This document shows, piece after piece, positions 49,770-58,841 of a stretch of DNA of 64,000 bases (position 1 is the first letter of the stretch; every line of letters starts with the position of its first letter). Source of the DNA: Thalassobacillus devorans (GTDB taxonomy: Bacteria > Bacillota > Bacilli > Bacillales > Halobacillaceae). The DNA is taken from positions 397,384 to 461,383 of the forward strand of contig NZ_FXEH01000005.1 in the NCBI RefSeq assembly GCF_900176565.1, read 5' to 3'. The notes under the pieces were generated by a model. It ran no database searches, was not told the origin of the DNA, and saw only the letters and a list, made by a program, of their open reading frames with translations. The translations under genes and the position numbers were made by a program.

Positions 49770-51539
49770 TTAATAAGATAATCCGTGTCCGAATTCATAA
49801 AGATCAGGGATAGTTACTGGCAGTTTACCAGTCGGATTGACTTCTCCTGTCAATACTTTGGCAAGCGCCTCAACCGAGATATCGCGGAATCCGTATGTTA
49901 ACACGTTCGCGTCAACTTCAGGGAAAGCCATGATATCATACGGATTTCGCATTGAAGCGACAACAACTTCTTTCCCTGCTGCCTTCAACTCACCGACCAA
50001 TTGTTGTTGAGCTGAGTTGGTATTTGCGGTATAAGCAGTAACAATAACGGTGTCTGCATCGGCTGCCTGTTCGACTGCATTAGCTATTTGGCTGGCAGAG
50101 GGACTGGTACCTGTAGCATAGGAATCAGCCGTTATCCCCCGCTCACCTAATAGATTAGCAAGCAAACCAGGACTTCCTATGGATGGCCCTGTCACGAAAA
50201 CTTCACTTTCTGAATCAAGTGGCAGTACATCGTTATTTTTCACAAGGGTAATACTATCCTCTGTCATTTGATCAGCAAGCTCCAGGTTCTCTTCTAACCC
50301 GATATTTTCAATTGCCTCAGGAGATACTCCAGCCTCATGAAAAAGTCCGCGCTTGAACTTTGTCTCCAAAATTCGAAAAACTGATTCATCTACGCGTTTT
50401 TCAGAAATTTCTCCGCTCTTGACCGCTTCAATCATCGCGTCATAGGCGAGCGGAACATTCGGTGGGTTCAGCAAAATGTCTGCCCCTGCCTTGAATGCTT
50501 CGACCGGTACTCGATCTGCAGGCACAACGTTCGCTCCTGACATGCCTAGGCTGTCCGTAATGATGACACCATCAAATCCCATTTCTTCGCGAAGCAAGTT
50601 TGTCAAAATCGGTTTAGACAAAGTAGCCGGTAATCCGGAATCATCTAAAGCCGGTACAACAATATGTGCTGGCATAATTGCATCAATTCCAGCATCAATA
50701 GCAGCCTTGAACGGCTTTAAGTCTACTTCATGTAAAGTCTCTAAATCGTGATTAATGATTGGCAGTCCATAATGAGAATCAACATTGGTATCTCCGTGAC
50801 CCGGGAAGTGCTTGGCTGTCGCCATCACATTCTCGTTTTGGTAACCTTCGACTTGGGCAGATCCCATGTCAGCAACCAGATCAGGATTTTCCGAATAGGA
50901 ACGGACACCGATGACCGGGTTCTCAGGATTCACATTGACATCGAGCACGGGAGCAAGGTCCATATTGATACCGAGGCTCATCAGTTCCATGCCCATGATT
51001 TCTGATGATTGACGAGCATTATCCGTTGACCTGGTCGCACCGAGTGCCATGTTACCTGGGAAAACAGTAGCAGGTTCCGTCACCCGTGCTACGACTCCGC
51101 CCTCCTGGTCCGTTGCAATCATCAGTGGGATTGGCATTCGCTGGTCCATTGCGATTTCCTGTAACCCATTCGATAAAGCATTGACTTGTTCAAAGTCAAT
51201 TGGGGTGCCGATATTAGCTGTCCAGTTAAAATAGATCACTCCACCAATATGGTACTTCTCAATCATTTCTTTGAAATTTTTCGCACCCCGGTTACGGCTT
51301 AAGTTCGTATCTTCGTAGTTAGGGTCTGTAGGGGTCTCTCCATAGACATGTACCATGAATAGCTGGCCGACTTTTTCTTCCAGGGTCATATGCTGAATTT
51401 TGCTTTGAATCCAGCCTTTTCTCGCTTCCTCATCATCCCAGCCCGGTTTTGTGGCATCATCCCAGGATGCATGGGCGAAACTCGGAATCAGCATAACAAA
51501 TGCCATCAAAACGATAATAGATTTATAAAGTTGTCTCAA
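49770..51539 (-). CDS. nagZ: Secreted GH3 beta-N-acetylglucosaminidase (NagZ/YbbD type)
   Basis: A 589-residue exported glycoside hydrolase family 3 enzyme that removes terminal GlcNAc from peptidoglycan fragments. After a signal peptide (residues 1-24, ending AHAS) come TLEEKVGQLFMV, ATDQEGGVVARV, the NagZ-type catalytic His/Asp loop KHFPGHGDTNVDSHYGLP (near residue 243) and the nucleophile Asp in VIITDSLGM (near residue 330). The C-terminal GH3 domain is present, as in B. subtilis YbbD/NagZ. Two bases separate it from the preceding gene. The other murein-recycling genes (murQ, amiE) are not in this window. Confidence 0.9.
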   Translation of the reverse strand: MRQLYKSIIVLMAFVMLIPSFAHASWDDATKPGWDDEEARKGWIQSKIQHMTLEEKVGQLFMVHVYGETPTDPNYEDTNLSRNRGAKNFKEMIEKYHIGGVIYFNWTANIGTPIDFEQVNALSNGLQEIAMDQRMPIPLMIATDQEGGVVARVTEPATVFPGNMALGATRSTDNARQSSEIMGMELMSLGINMDLAPVLDVNVNPENPVIGVRSYSENPDLVADMGSAQVEGYQNENVMATAKHFPGHGDTNVDSHYGLPIINHDLETLHEVDLKPFKAAIDAGIDAIMPAHIVVPALDDSGLPATLSKPILTNLLREEMGFDGVIITDSLGMSGANVVPADRVPVEAFKAGADILLNPPNVPLAYDAMIEAVKSGEISEKRVDESVFRILETKFKRGLFHEAGVSPEAIENIGLEENLELADQMTEDSITLVKNNDVLPLDSESEVFVTGPSIGSPGLLANLLGERGITADSYATGTSPSASQIANAVEQAADADTVIVTAYTANTNSAQQQLVGELKAAGKEVVVASMRNPYDIMAFPEVDANVLTYGFRDISVEALAKVLTGEVNPTGKLPVTIPDLYEFGHGLSY

Positions 51540-51541
51540 AA

Positions 51542-52435
51542 TTAATCATTCCCTTCGATAATATGGCCGTTCTCTCCGCGATTCAGGGACAAATCTGCTA
51601 CCACTGGAAGGTGATCAGATGCTAACGTGTCGATAACTTCTGCATCCCGTACTTCAATAGCTTCAGAGGCAAAAATATAATCGATACGCTTGCTGGGCGA
51701 CAATGCAGAAAAGGTATAACCTGGATCATCTTCTACTACACTCCATGCATCGGTGAAGCGATCAAACAGCGGGGCCAGCTCCGCGGCTTCCGGCGTAGCG
51801 TTCATATCGCCAAGCAATACTTTTTCACCAGACTGGTTGTCAAAAATATTCAGCATATCATCGACTTGCATGATTCTTACGGTCGGATCTCCTCGGTAGT
51901 CTAAGTGGGTGGAATAGAAAGGTACGAGTGCGCCTTTAACATTGATGATGGCTTCTGCAAATCCTGGGGCAGGGGCAGGTTCTGGGGTGTCATTTTGTGT
52001 GGAAAGTCTGGTGATGTCGTGGTTGATGGCTTTTACAATTGGATACTTGCTTAATATGGCTACGCCAAATTGCCTTCGTGGGTCACCTTCAACATAAGGA
52101 TCCATGTCATAAATCGGTGCGAAGAATGACTGCATGTCCAATCGCTCGGCTAAATCAGCAAGGATGTCATCATTATTGCTCCTCGCTCCCCAATGGACAT
52201 CCACTTCCTGAAGCGCAATAATTTCAGCACCTGAGTCTTCGATAACTTGTGCAATCCTCTCATTATCATATACTCCATCTGAACCAATGCCGGCATGGAT
52301 ATTGTAGCTCATGACTCGTACATCCACTTTTTCACTGGTTGACCCGTCATTCGCAGAGCTTTTGCCAGGGGAGCCAATCAAACCAAATACCAAAATAACG
52401 AACAACACGATACGAAATGTCATCTTCATATACAC
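51542..52435 (-). CDS. Secreted endonuclease/exonuclease/phosphatase-family protein
   Basis: A 297-residue exported protein with signal peptide MKMTFRIVLFVILVFGLIGS (from residue 3) and a complete EEP metal-dependent domain: VMSYNIHAGIG, IIALQEVDVHW (metal Glu), STHLDYRGD, LLGDMNATPEA (Asp-x-Asn) and LASDHLPVVADL (catalytic His). It could be a nuclease, sphingomyelinase-like phosphodiesterase or phosphatase. GTG is taken as the start, 6 bases after GAGGG. An ATG two codons later is an alternative. It heads the secreted operon with nagZ-type and esterase genes. Confidence 0.86.
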   Translation of the reverse strand: MYMKMTFRIVLFVILVFGLIGSPGKSSANDGSTSEKVDVRVMSYNIHAGIGSDGVYDNERIAQVIEDSGAEIIALQEVDVHWGARSNNDDILADLAERLDMQSFFAPIYDMDPYVEGDPRRQFGVAILSKYPIVKAINHDITRLSTQNDTPEPAPAPGFAEAIINVKGALVPFYSTHLDYRGDPTVRIMQVDDMLNIFDNQSGEKVLLGDMNATPEAAELAPLFDRFTDAWSVVEDDPGYTFSALSPSKRIDYIFASEAIEVRDAEVIDTLASDHLPVVADLSLNRGENGHIIEGND

Positions 52436-52661
52436 TAATTTCCCTCTCCCTTCCTATTTAAATTAATTACAACTTTAGTTTAGCAACCAGTGTTATAGTG
52501 GTCTATACAACTATATACCTTAATCTATCCTCCGAAACTACTAAAACCAAACTTTTGCAAACAAGGTATATTTCTAGCTAAATAGAGAAAATAGTATTAG
52601 AGGGAGGTAGATGAAAAGGTTTACGGAGGCTTGCGTTGCACAAAGGCTATTTGTATGAAAA
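52436..52661. other. Upstream region of the secreted operon
   Basis: AT-rich, with no coding potential seen on either strand. It presumably holds the promoter of the secreted operon, but no box pair is convincing. Confidence 0.4.
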
Positions 52662-52702
52662 TACACCCCAGGTCCTCCAATTTCTGGAGGACCTGGGGTG
52701 TA
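52662..52702. terminator. Recurrent GC-rich hairpin, perfect 17-bp stem with paired changes
   Basis: TACACCCCAGGTCCTCC and GGAGGACCTGGGGTGTA pair without mismatch around AATTTCT. Compared with the copy at 33136, the middle of the stem is AGGTCC instead of GGAGCC, changed on both arms. It ends the mmsA-adh operon. Confidence 0.88.
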
Positions 52703-52715
52703 ATGTTAAATCCGT

Positions 52716-54176
52716 TTATACCCAGCGGGTAGTCAGGACTTTTTTACGAGTATAGAACTCCAAGCCATCTTTCCCATTAGCATGCAAATCTCCATAGAAA
52801 GAATCTTTCCAGCCGGAAAATGGAAAGAAAGCCATTGGCGCCGGCACACCGATATTCACGCCCAGCATACCTGCATCAATGGTTTCACGGAATTGACGCA
52901 CACTTCCTCCATCTCTTGTAAAGATACAAGCTCCATTAGCAAAACGTGATTGGTTAGTCAGGGCTACTGCTTCATTAAGATCTTTTACACGTGCAATAGA
53001 TAGAACCGGAGCAAAGATTTCATCCTGCCAGATTTTCATCTCTGTCGTAACACCGTCAAATATGGTTGGTCCTACAAAGTATCCTTCTCTTTTGGCATCT
53101 TCATCATTACGGCCGTCACGAACGAGTTTTGCCCCTTCTTTCTCACCCGTTTCAATGTAGTTTAGGGTACGTTCCTTATGGTTTTCCCTTATGACGGGGC
53201 CGAGGAATACTCCATCATCCAAGCCGTTTCCGATCGTGATGTCATTCGCTTTGTCAGTAAGCAGCTCAATGAATTCATCAGCAACAGATTCTTCAACCGC
53301 TACAACTGAAGCTGCCATACAGCGTTCACCCGCAGATCCGAAAGCCGCATTCAGGATTTGGGTAGTGGCATTTTCGATATTGGCATCTTTCAAAACAATC
53401 GAATGATTTTTAGCTCCAGCTAAGGCCTGCACTCGCTTCAAGTTTTCTGTTCCACGCTTGTACACATACTCAGCAACAGGCTGGGAGCCTACAAATGAAA
53501 TGGCCGCTACTTCTTTATGATCCAACAAACCGTTTACGACATCATGAGCGCCATGTACGATATTAAATACACCCTTTGGCAGTCCTGCTTCTTCTAAAAG
53601 TTCTGCAAGACGATTTGCTAGCAGCGGAGTACGCTCGGAAGGTTTCAATATAAACGTATTACCTGTAGCGATTGCCATCGGGAACATCCAGGCAGGAACC
53701 ATCATAGGGAAGTTGAATGGTGTGATTCCTCCGACTACACCAATCGGATAGCGATAAACACCTGACTCAAGCCCTTCTGCGATCGAAGGCAGCTGCTCCC
53801 CCATCATCAAAGAGGGAGCTCCGCATGCGAATTCTACATTTTCAATTCCTCGCTGCACTTCCCCTTGAGCTTCTTTAAAGCTTTTACCATTTTCGATTGT
53901 CACGATTTCTGCCAGCTCATCCCAATGTTCAACCAGAAGTTGTTGAAATTTAAACAGGATACGCGCTCGTTTCGGCACCGGTACTTCCTTCCATTCTTGA
54001 AAAGCTTCGTCAGCTACTTTCACAGAATCTTCTACATCTTTCACAGTAGAAATAGGAACATGTGCGATTACTTCACCGGTTGCTGGATTGTATACCGGTT
54101 CGGTCTTATCAGAGTTCGCCTGCACCCATTCTCCTCCGATATAATTTTGAAGTGTTTGTACTGTTGTTTGTGTCAT
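52716..54176 (-). CDS. mmsA: Methylmalonate-semialdehyde dehydrogenase (acylating)
   Basis: A 486-residue aldehyde dehydrogenase that turns (methyl)malonate semialdehyde plus CoA and NAD into propionyl-CoA or acetyl-CoA with loss of CO2. MmsA/IolA hallmarks are [45 protein letters not shown] (catalytic Cys near residue 286) and the C-terminal [20 protein letters not shown]. It serves valine, inositol, beta-alanine or 3-hydroxypropionate breakdown. Its partner gene is an iron alcohol dehydrogenase that could supply the aldehyde. GGAGGTAGAACTAT precedes the ATG. Confidence 0.95.
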   Translation of the reverse strand: MTQTTVQTLQNYIGGEWVQANSDKTEPVYNPATGEVIAHVPISTVKDVEDSVKVADEAFQEWKEVPVPKRARILFKFQQLLVEHWDELAEIVTIENGKSFKEAQGEVQRGIENVEFACGAPSLMMGEQLPSIAEGLESGVYRYPIGVVGGITPFNFPMMVPAWMFPMAIATGNTFILKPSERTPLLANRLAELLEEAGLPKGVFNIVHGAHDVVNGLLDHKEVAAISFVGSQPVAEYVYKRGTENLKRVQALAGAKNHSIVLKDANIENATTQILNAAFGSAGERCMAASVVAVEESVADEFIELLTDKANDITIGNGLDDGVFLGPVIRENHKERTLNYIETGEKEGAKLVRDGRNDEDAKREGYFVGPTIFDGVTTEMKIWQDEIFAPVLSIARVKDLNEAVALTNQSRFANGACIFTRDGGSVRQFRETIDAGMLGVNIGVPAPMAFFPFSGWKDSFYGDLHANGKDGLEFYTRKKVLTTRWV

Positions 54177-54203
54177 ATAGTTCTACCTCCTATATTCAAA
54201 GTC

Positions 54204-55400
54204 TTATCTCACACTGCTTTCCGTTGAAAAGTCATACGCAAAGCAGACCTTATAAAGTTCTTCTATCTCTGCCTGTTCTGGTACCCTTGGGTTATTGGCT
54301 GGACTGCCGCTTATTAAGGCATCAGCAGCCATTTTATTGATAACGCTTTCAAATTGTTCTTTATCAATTCCCCAGCCGCACAAATTAGGGATCTTCAACT
54401 CGGAGCAAAGTTCTTTTACAGAAGCTACAGCTATGTCGGCTGCCCGCTCGTCGGAATACGCTTCCGCTTCTGGAGAAAAAATCCTCCCCAGATCAGCTAA
54501 CCGCTCACGCGCATAATCCTTACTGTACTCCAGCACAGCTGGTAAAAGCATGGCATTCGAATATCCATGGGGAACATGAAACAATGCCCCAATCGGACGC
54601 GACATCCCGTGCACTAAACAAACCGATGAATTCGTAAAAGCAATTCCAGCTTGTAAAGCCCCCAAAGCCATCGCTTCTCTTGCGTCTATATTTTGACCAT
54701 CATGAAAAGCTGTTCTGATATTTTCTGTAATCAGTTTCATCGCTGACAGTGCCATTGTATCTGTCATCGGATGAGATCGTCTTGAAATATATGCCTCTAC
54801 AGCATGGCTTAGGGCATCGATTCCGGTTGCCGCTGTTACATGTTGTGGAGAAGAGATTGTGAGTAAAGGCTCGATAATGGCAGCATCGGGCATAAAAGCA
54901 GGCTGTTTGATCATCATTTTAACATCATTTATTGTATTGGTAATAACCGTCACATCGGTAGCTTCAGCTCCCGTACCAGCAGTGGTCGGGATGGCAATAT
55001 GAGGAATCGGTTTTTCCTCAGCCAACTTGTTACCCCCCATATAGTCCCCGATATACCCTCCGTTGGTGGCTATGATTGAAATTGCCTTTGCGGTATCCAT
55101 ACAGCTGCCCCCGCCAAGAGAAATCACGACATCACAATTTTCCTTTTTAAAAATTTCAAGACCTTCCTCGACATAATCATCAATCGGTTCTGATTCTATC
55201 CCAGCATAAACGACACTATCCACCCTGGCTTTTGTTAAGTAATCACGACACTCACTTACATACCCCAGGTTCTCCATTACCTTATCGCTGATTATCAGTG
55301 CTTTGCTTCCTCTTTGGAGCGCTTCCTTTCCCACTGTTTCAAAAGCATGGCGTCCATAATTGATTGTTCCCGGCATACGAAGGACTGCATAATTCTCCAT
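54204..55400 (-). CDS. Iron-containing alcohol dehydrogenase
   Basis: A 398-residue group III (iron-activated) alcohol dehydrogenase. NAD-binding GGGSCMDTAKAIS, then the metal site built from DALSHAVEAY and HGMSRPIGALFHVPHG (one Asp, three His). It is the first gene of an operon with mmsA, so it may oxidise 3-hydroxypropionate or a related hydroxy acid to the semialdehyde used by MmsA, or work in reverse. The ATG is preferred, because AAAGGGTG is too close to the GTG three codons upstream. The substrate is inferred from context only. Confidence 0.88.
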   Translation of the reverse strand: MENYAVLRMPGTINYGRHAFETVGKEALQRGSKALIISDKVMENLGYVSECRDYLTKARVDSVVYAGIESEPIDDYVEEGLEIFKKENCDVVISLGGGSCMDTAKAISIIATNGGYIGDYMGGNKLAEEKPIPHIAIPTTAGTGAEATDVTVITNTINDVKMMIKQPAFMPDAAIIEPLLTISSPQHVTAATGIDALSHAVEAYISRRSHPMTDTMALSAMKLITENIRTAFHDGQNIDAREAMALGALQAGIAFTNSSVCLVHGMSRPIGALFHVPHGYSNAMLLPAVLEYSKDYARERLADLGRIFSPEAEAYSDERAADIAVASVKELCSELKIPNLCGWGIDKEQFESVINKMAADALISGSPANNPRVPEQAEIEELYKVCFAYDFSTESSVR

Positions 55401-55460
55401 TTCACTCACACCCTTTTTAAAATATGCATTTGAAAAAATCTACCATCAACTACAAACAAA

Positions 55461-55479
55461 ACTTACTTTTGGAGTAAGT
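55461..55479 (-). terminator. Terminator of the lipase gene
   Basis: ACTTAC pairs with GTAAGT around TTTTGGA-type loop. On the minus strand TTTTG follows. It is short but well placed 22 bases after the lipase stop. Confidence 0.5.
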
Positions 55480-55500
55480 GACATATCTAATTAGGGCAGT

Positions 55501-56355
55501 TTAATGACTGCTTACAGCCCGCTCCGGATCGGCTGGTCCATCATGAGTGAGGGCATCAAACATAAACTTGTAGGATAATGGATCATAGACAATACTTTGG
55601 TGATCCGCGAGGTTTAACGGGTAGTAATCCTGGATAGTGATGTTAGAGACTTGTGTGGAAGGTCCTTCAAGAAAAGCGGAACTATAAGGAATGACCACCT
55701 GATCAAATTTTGTCGTAATTACGGTATAAGACACGTTACCCGGGGTCTCATCTCCGTGATTCAGGTTTTCCAGAAATTCTGAGCCCACCAATTGCTGCTG
55801 GCAAGCTGTGCAGGAAGTGATATCAGATACATCAGAATTCAATCGCTTGAATCCTAAAATGCCATCGGTACCGTGATTGGAAGGCACAAATGCAATTAGA
55901 TTATCTACATCTTCCGCTCCTCCTAGATTTTTAATATAATACCGGGGCATCATGCCGCCCTGACTATGGCCGATGATGTCGACCTGCTCAGCGCCGGTTA
56001 AATCTAGTACATGATCTACAAACTCTTTCAACTCTTGCGCGGAATCTTCAATTGGGCCTGTGGAAGCTCCCGCATGGGTAAGACCATAATTCAAGGCATA
56101 GACACAATTCCCTTTACTTGCAAGCACTGGAGACAGCTCTGCCCAATTCTGTGCACTCCGTTCGAAAGTACCTGGAACAAGGATAATCGGTTTCGGTTTG
56201 TCTTCTGAAGGCTCACATGTGGGATCATTCGCTCCTGGTGGAGGCGTTCCCTGTTCTAGTAAAAAGTCTGCGTTACTATGAGCATTTACTAGATTCGGCA
56301 AGGATATCAAGACAGCAAAGAACAACATAAAGACATACAAGGAACCTTTGTACAT
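55501..56355 (-). CDS. Secreted lipase (class 2 / lipase family I-type)
   Basis: A 284-residue exported triacylglycerol lipase or esterase. After a signal peptide (residues 1-26, ending VNAHS) come PIILVPGTFERSAQNW (oxyanion region), VYALNYGLTHAG, the nucleophile elbow DIIGHSQGGMMPRYYI (Ser near residue 131), and the C-terminal catalytic Asp and His (NLADHQSIVYDP). Two cysteines in SCTACQQQ and one each in DPTCEP and KGNCVY may form disulfides. It resembles lipases of actinomycetes and some bacilli. A cre-like site lies upstream, pointing to catabolite repression. It is monocistronic. Confidence 0.88.
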   Translation of the reverse strand: MYKGSLYVFMLFFAVLISLPNLVNAHSNADFLLEQGTPPPGANDPTCEPSEDKPKPIILVPGTFERSAQNWAELSPVLASKGNCVYALNYGLTHAGASTGPIEDSAQELKEFVDHVLDLTGAEQVDIIGHSQGGMMPRYYIKNLGGAEDVDNLIAFVPSNHGTDGILGFKRLNSDVSDITSCTACQQQLVGSEFLENLNHGDETPGNVSYTVITTKFDQVVIPYSSAFLEGPSTQVSNITIQDYYPLNLADHQSIVYDPLSYKFMFDALTHDGPADPERAVSSH

Positions 56356-56385
56356 ATCTTCTCCCCTTTCTTTTCATTCATGGTA

Positions 56386-56399
56386 TTAAAACGCTTACA
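56386..56399. promoter_or_regulatory. cre-like site upstream of the lipase gene
   Basis: On the minus strand TGTAAGCGTTTTAA matches the CcpA consensus except for one base near the end. It lies 31 bases before the lipase start. Confidence 0.55.
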
Positions 56400-56432
56400 A
56401 AAGGTCAATCAAAAGTTATTTTTAAAAAATAG

Positions 56433-56463
56433 TAAAGCGAGCAGAGATCCAACCTGCTCGCTT
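56433..56463. terminator. Terminator of the racemase gene
   Basis: AAAGCGAGCAG and CTGCTCGCTTT form a perfect 11-bp stem. It is related in sequence to the terminator at 58842. Confidence 0.88.
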
Positions 56464-56483
56464 TCTTACATGGATTTAACTTA

Positions 56484-57194
56484 CTAAATCCTCGACAGAA
56501 CTTTCTTCCCCGAAGCCTTAATAGCCGCTTCCGCCAGTACTATCGTAGGATCGATCGTATTGATTTCCAATGGGTGTACGTCAAAAGCTATCGATAGCTC
56601 CGTACAACCTAAAATAACAGTTTCTACACCTTGCTCTTTCAGCTCTTCAATGATTTCTTTCCATTTATCAAGGTCAAAGTTCATATTACCTTGTTTGATA
56701 TACACATTAATAATTTCCATTAAATAGGCCTGATTTTCTGCAGAAGGTTTAACTACTTCTACACCATTTGCATTTAAAAAGTGATCATAGATCCCCAGAT
56801 CACAGGTTTGCGTAGTTGCCAGCAATCCCACTTTCTTTTCATCCGTAAAGTTCTCGCTGAAATAACCAGCTGTTTCCTCAAGCATATTTATAAATGGAAT
56901 TTTAGTATTTTTAGCAATATCTCTGTGGAAATAATGAGCTGTGTTGCATGGCATAATTATCAATTCTGCTCCCATTTCCTCAAGGCTTCGAGCAGTTTTT
57001 ATTAATGCAGGAAGCGGACTCTCTCCTATCCCATTAAAGAAATCTTGCCTGCTTGGAATACCGGGGTTGTTATCGATTACGATCCTTACGTGATCCTGAT
57101 CGATTTTAGCATCCGTCATCCTGACAATCTTATTGAATATATCTACTGTTGCTAATGGTCCCATACCACCGATGATACCAACGGTTTTTTCCAT
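56484..57194 (-). CDS. Aspartate/glutamate racemase family protein
   Basis: A 236-residue PLP-independent racemase with both catalytic cysteines: MPCNTAHYFH (Cys83) and VILGCTELSIA (near residue 196), plus the N-terminal VGIIGGMGPLATVDIF typical of the RacX/aspartate racemase branch. It interconverts L- and D-amino acids, probably aspartate or another small amino acid. The second ATG is preferred, since AAAGG is nine bases before it and three before the first. It follows the threonine-synthase-like gene, with a terminator between them. A link in amino-acid metabolism is possible but not shown. Confidence 0.88.
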   Translation of the reverse strand: MEKTVGIIGGMGPLATVDIFNKIVRMTDAKIDQDHVRIVIDNNPGIPSRQDFFNGIGESPLPALIKTARSLEEMGAELIIMPCNTAHYFHRDIAKNTKIPFINMLEETAGYFSENFTDEKKVGLLATTQTCDLGIYDHFLNANGVEVVKPSAENQAYLMEIINVYIKQGNMNFDLDKWKEIIEELKEQGVETVILGCTELSIAFDVHPLEINTIDPTIVLAEAAIKASGKKVLSRI

Positions 57195-57232
57195 ATTCAT
57201 TTCCCTTTCCTACACTATGATCAAAGCAAAAA

Positions 57233-57258
57233 CCGCCAAGCCTATTTAAGCTTAGCGG
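57233..57258 (-). terminator. Terminator of the threonine-synthase-like gene
   Basis: CCGCCAAGC pairs with GCTTAGCGG (one mismatch). On the minus strand TTTTTG follows. Confidence 0.75.
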
Positions 57259-57272
57259 CAATAATCCCAACT

Positions 57273-58484
57273 TTATACGTTCACTTTGTGGTTCACATAA
57301 TCCTCATATGTCTTAATTACCGGAGCGTTCGTTTCATTAAAAGGGAGATATTTCATTGCATGAGAAGTATTGAATAAAACCACTTCATCCTCCTTACCAA
57401 TCCAGCCTTTTTCAACCAAACGAACGAAACCAGCCCAGGTTGCCGCACCTTCTGGCGATGAAGAAACTCCTTGTTTACCCATGGCAGCCTGCGCTTTAGC
57501 AATTTCATCTTTGGAGACTGATACAGCCGTACCATTGGATGCGCGAAGAATGGAAACAATCAGTTCCCCATCAGGGGGATTAGGAACGCGCATGCCGGTT
57601 GGTTTAGAAGTTACATTATCCAGCTGGGAGCTGAAGTCACTTCCACTTTCTATTGCATCAACAACCGGTGTGCAGCCAGCTTCCTGTACGCTTACAATTC
57701 GTGGCAGCTCACTTTCCAGGAATCCAAGTTCCTTCAATTGGTTCAATGCATTCCATATTCCAATAACACCAGAACCACCGCCTGTCGGATAGACGATTAC
57801 ATCTGGAAGTTTCCAGTTGAATTGTTCCGCTAACTCCAGCCCCATCGTCTTTTTACCTTCTGCACGGCCAGGCTCCTTGAGCGTACCAACATTATACCAT
57901 CCCTGGTCTTCTTTCCCGTCTTCTATAATTTTACCGGCATTATGGATCAACCCATCTACCAAATAGGTTTCCGCACCGTATTGAATGCACTCTTCTACAA
58001 TTAATCCGGGGCAGTCTTTCGGTACAAAAACGTGGGAGTCCATACCGGCATAGCTGGCATACGCAGCGAGCGCAGATGCAGCATTACCATTAGAGTTGAC
58101 GGCTACTTTATTGATCCCATATTCGTTTGCAATCGATACAGCAGCAGAAAACCCTCGTGACTTGAAGCTTCCTGTCGGATTTTGTTCTTCCCTTTTCACC
58201 CACAGCTTTTTAACCGGGTATTTCTTCTCTGCTTGATTTAACCGAACAAGCGGCGTCCATCCTTCTCCCAGAGAAACAATATTCTCCACCTTTTCAATTG
58301 GAAGAAGTTCTTTATAACGCCACATCGAAGTTTCACGTTCTTTCAAATTTTCTTTAGTAAAGGTGCGACCCGCTTTTTCCAGATCATACTCTACCATCAA
58401 TGTGCCCCCGCACGTACACTTATTTCCTTTTATATGAAATTCAGTTTTTTTACCACAGCTATTACAAACGAACCAAAAGTTCAT
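57273..58484 (-). CDS. Threonine synthase-like PLP enzyme with zinc ribbon
   Basis: A 403-residue fold-type II PLP enzyme. An N-terminal zinc ribbon has Cys7, Cys10, Cys23 and Cys25 (FVCNSCGKK, KCTCGG). The PLP lysine lies in NPTGSFKSRGFSAA (near residue 107), and the phosphate-binding loop in YPTGGGSGVIGIW. It converts O-phosphohomoserine to threonine if a true ThrC. No hom or thrB gene is adjacent, so a related beta-elimination or replacement reaction is possible. The start is the ATG after GGAGGAGGATTTTA. An open frame of 36 codons upstream overlaps the leader hairpins and is not used. The leader looks like an attenuator. Confidence 0.85.
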   Translation of the reverse strand: MNFWFVCNSCGKKTEFHIKGNKCTCGGTLMVEYDLEKAGRTFTKENLKERETSMWRYKELLPIEKVENIVSLGEGWTPLVRLNQAEKKYPVKKLWVKREEQNPTGSFKSRGFSAAVSIANEYGINKVAVNSNGNAASALAAYASYAGMDSHVFVPKDCPGLIVEECIQYGAETYLVDGLIHNAGKIIEDGKEDQGWYNVGTLKEPGRAEGKKTMGLELAEQFNWKLPDVIVYPTGGGSGVIGIWNALNQLKELGFLESELPRIVSVQEAGCTPVVDAIESGSDFSSQLDNVTSKPTGMRVPNPPDGELIVSILRASNGTAVSVSKDEIAKAQAAMGKQGVSSSPEGAATWAGFVRLVEKGWIGKEDEVVLFNTSHAMKYLPFNETNAPVIKTYEDYVNHKVNV

Positions 58485-58523
58485 TAAAATCCTCCTCCGG
58501 GTATCGGTATGTAGGTTTTGAAT

Positions 58524-58577
58524 AAAAAAATCCAGCTGTTTTGCAGCTAGACGAAAAGGTTTAGTTACCCAAACCTT
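58524..58577 (-). promoter_or_regulatory. Attenuator-like leader: hairpin plus intrinsic terminator before the threonine-synthase-like gene
   Basis: On the minus strand AAGGTTT...AAACCTT (58556-58577) is followed by AGCTG-CAAAA-CAGCT and then GGATTTTTTT (58524-58548). This is a terminator ahead of the gene, 40 bases before its start. No T-box (GGGTGG) or known riboswitch core is recognisable. The regulatory logic is unknown. Confidence 0.6.
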
Positions 58578-58670
58578 ACAGTCCTTGAACATACTTTTTT
58601 AATAAATTCATACATTAAATATTTAACGATAGCGGGGGATTTTATGGCGGTTAAAGATCCCTTGTTTTGC

Positions 58671-58688
58671 TATTGTAATATTACAATA
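58671..58688. promoter_or_regulatory. Perfect 18-bp palindrome, candidate operator
   Basis: TATTGTAATATTACAATA is fully symmetric and lies about 190 bases before the threonine-synthase-like gene, in its probable promoter region. No regulator is assigned. Confidence 0.5.
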
Positions 58689-58841
58689 AGTTCTATAAAG
58701 AAGCAAAAATATATCTCTAAACAAAAGCTACATACACAAACTGCTAAATAATTACTATTTAATTAAATTCCTCAATCAAGTGTGGAATAAACATTAATAT
58801 TCTATTTCTTCCTAATTTAATAAGGATATAGTTTAAAAAAA

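Noticed and set aside
58485-58592. Upstream extension of the threonine-synthase-like frame (36 codons)
   Set aside because: It overlaps the leader terminator and has no ribosome site. GGAGGAGG directly precedes ATG at 58484.
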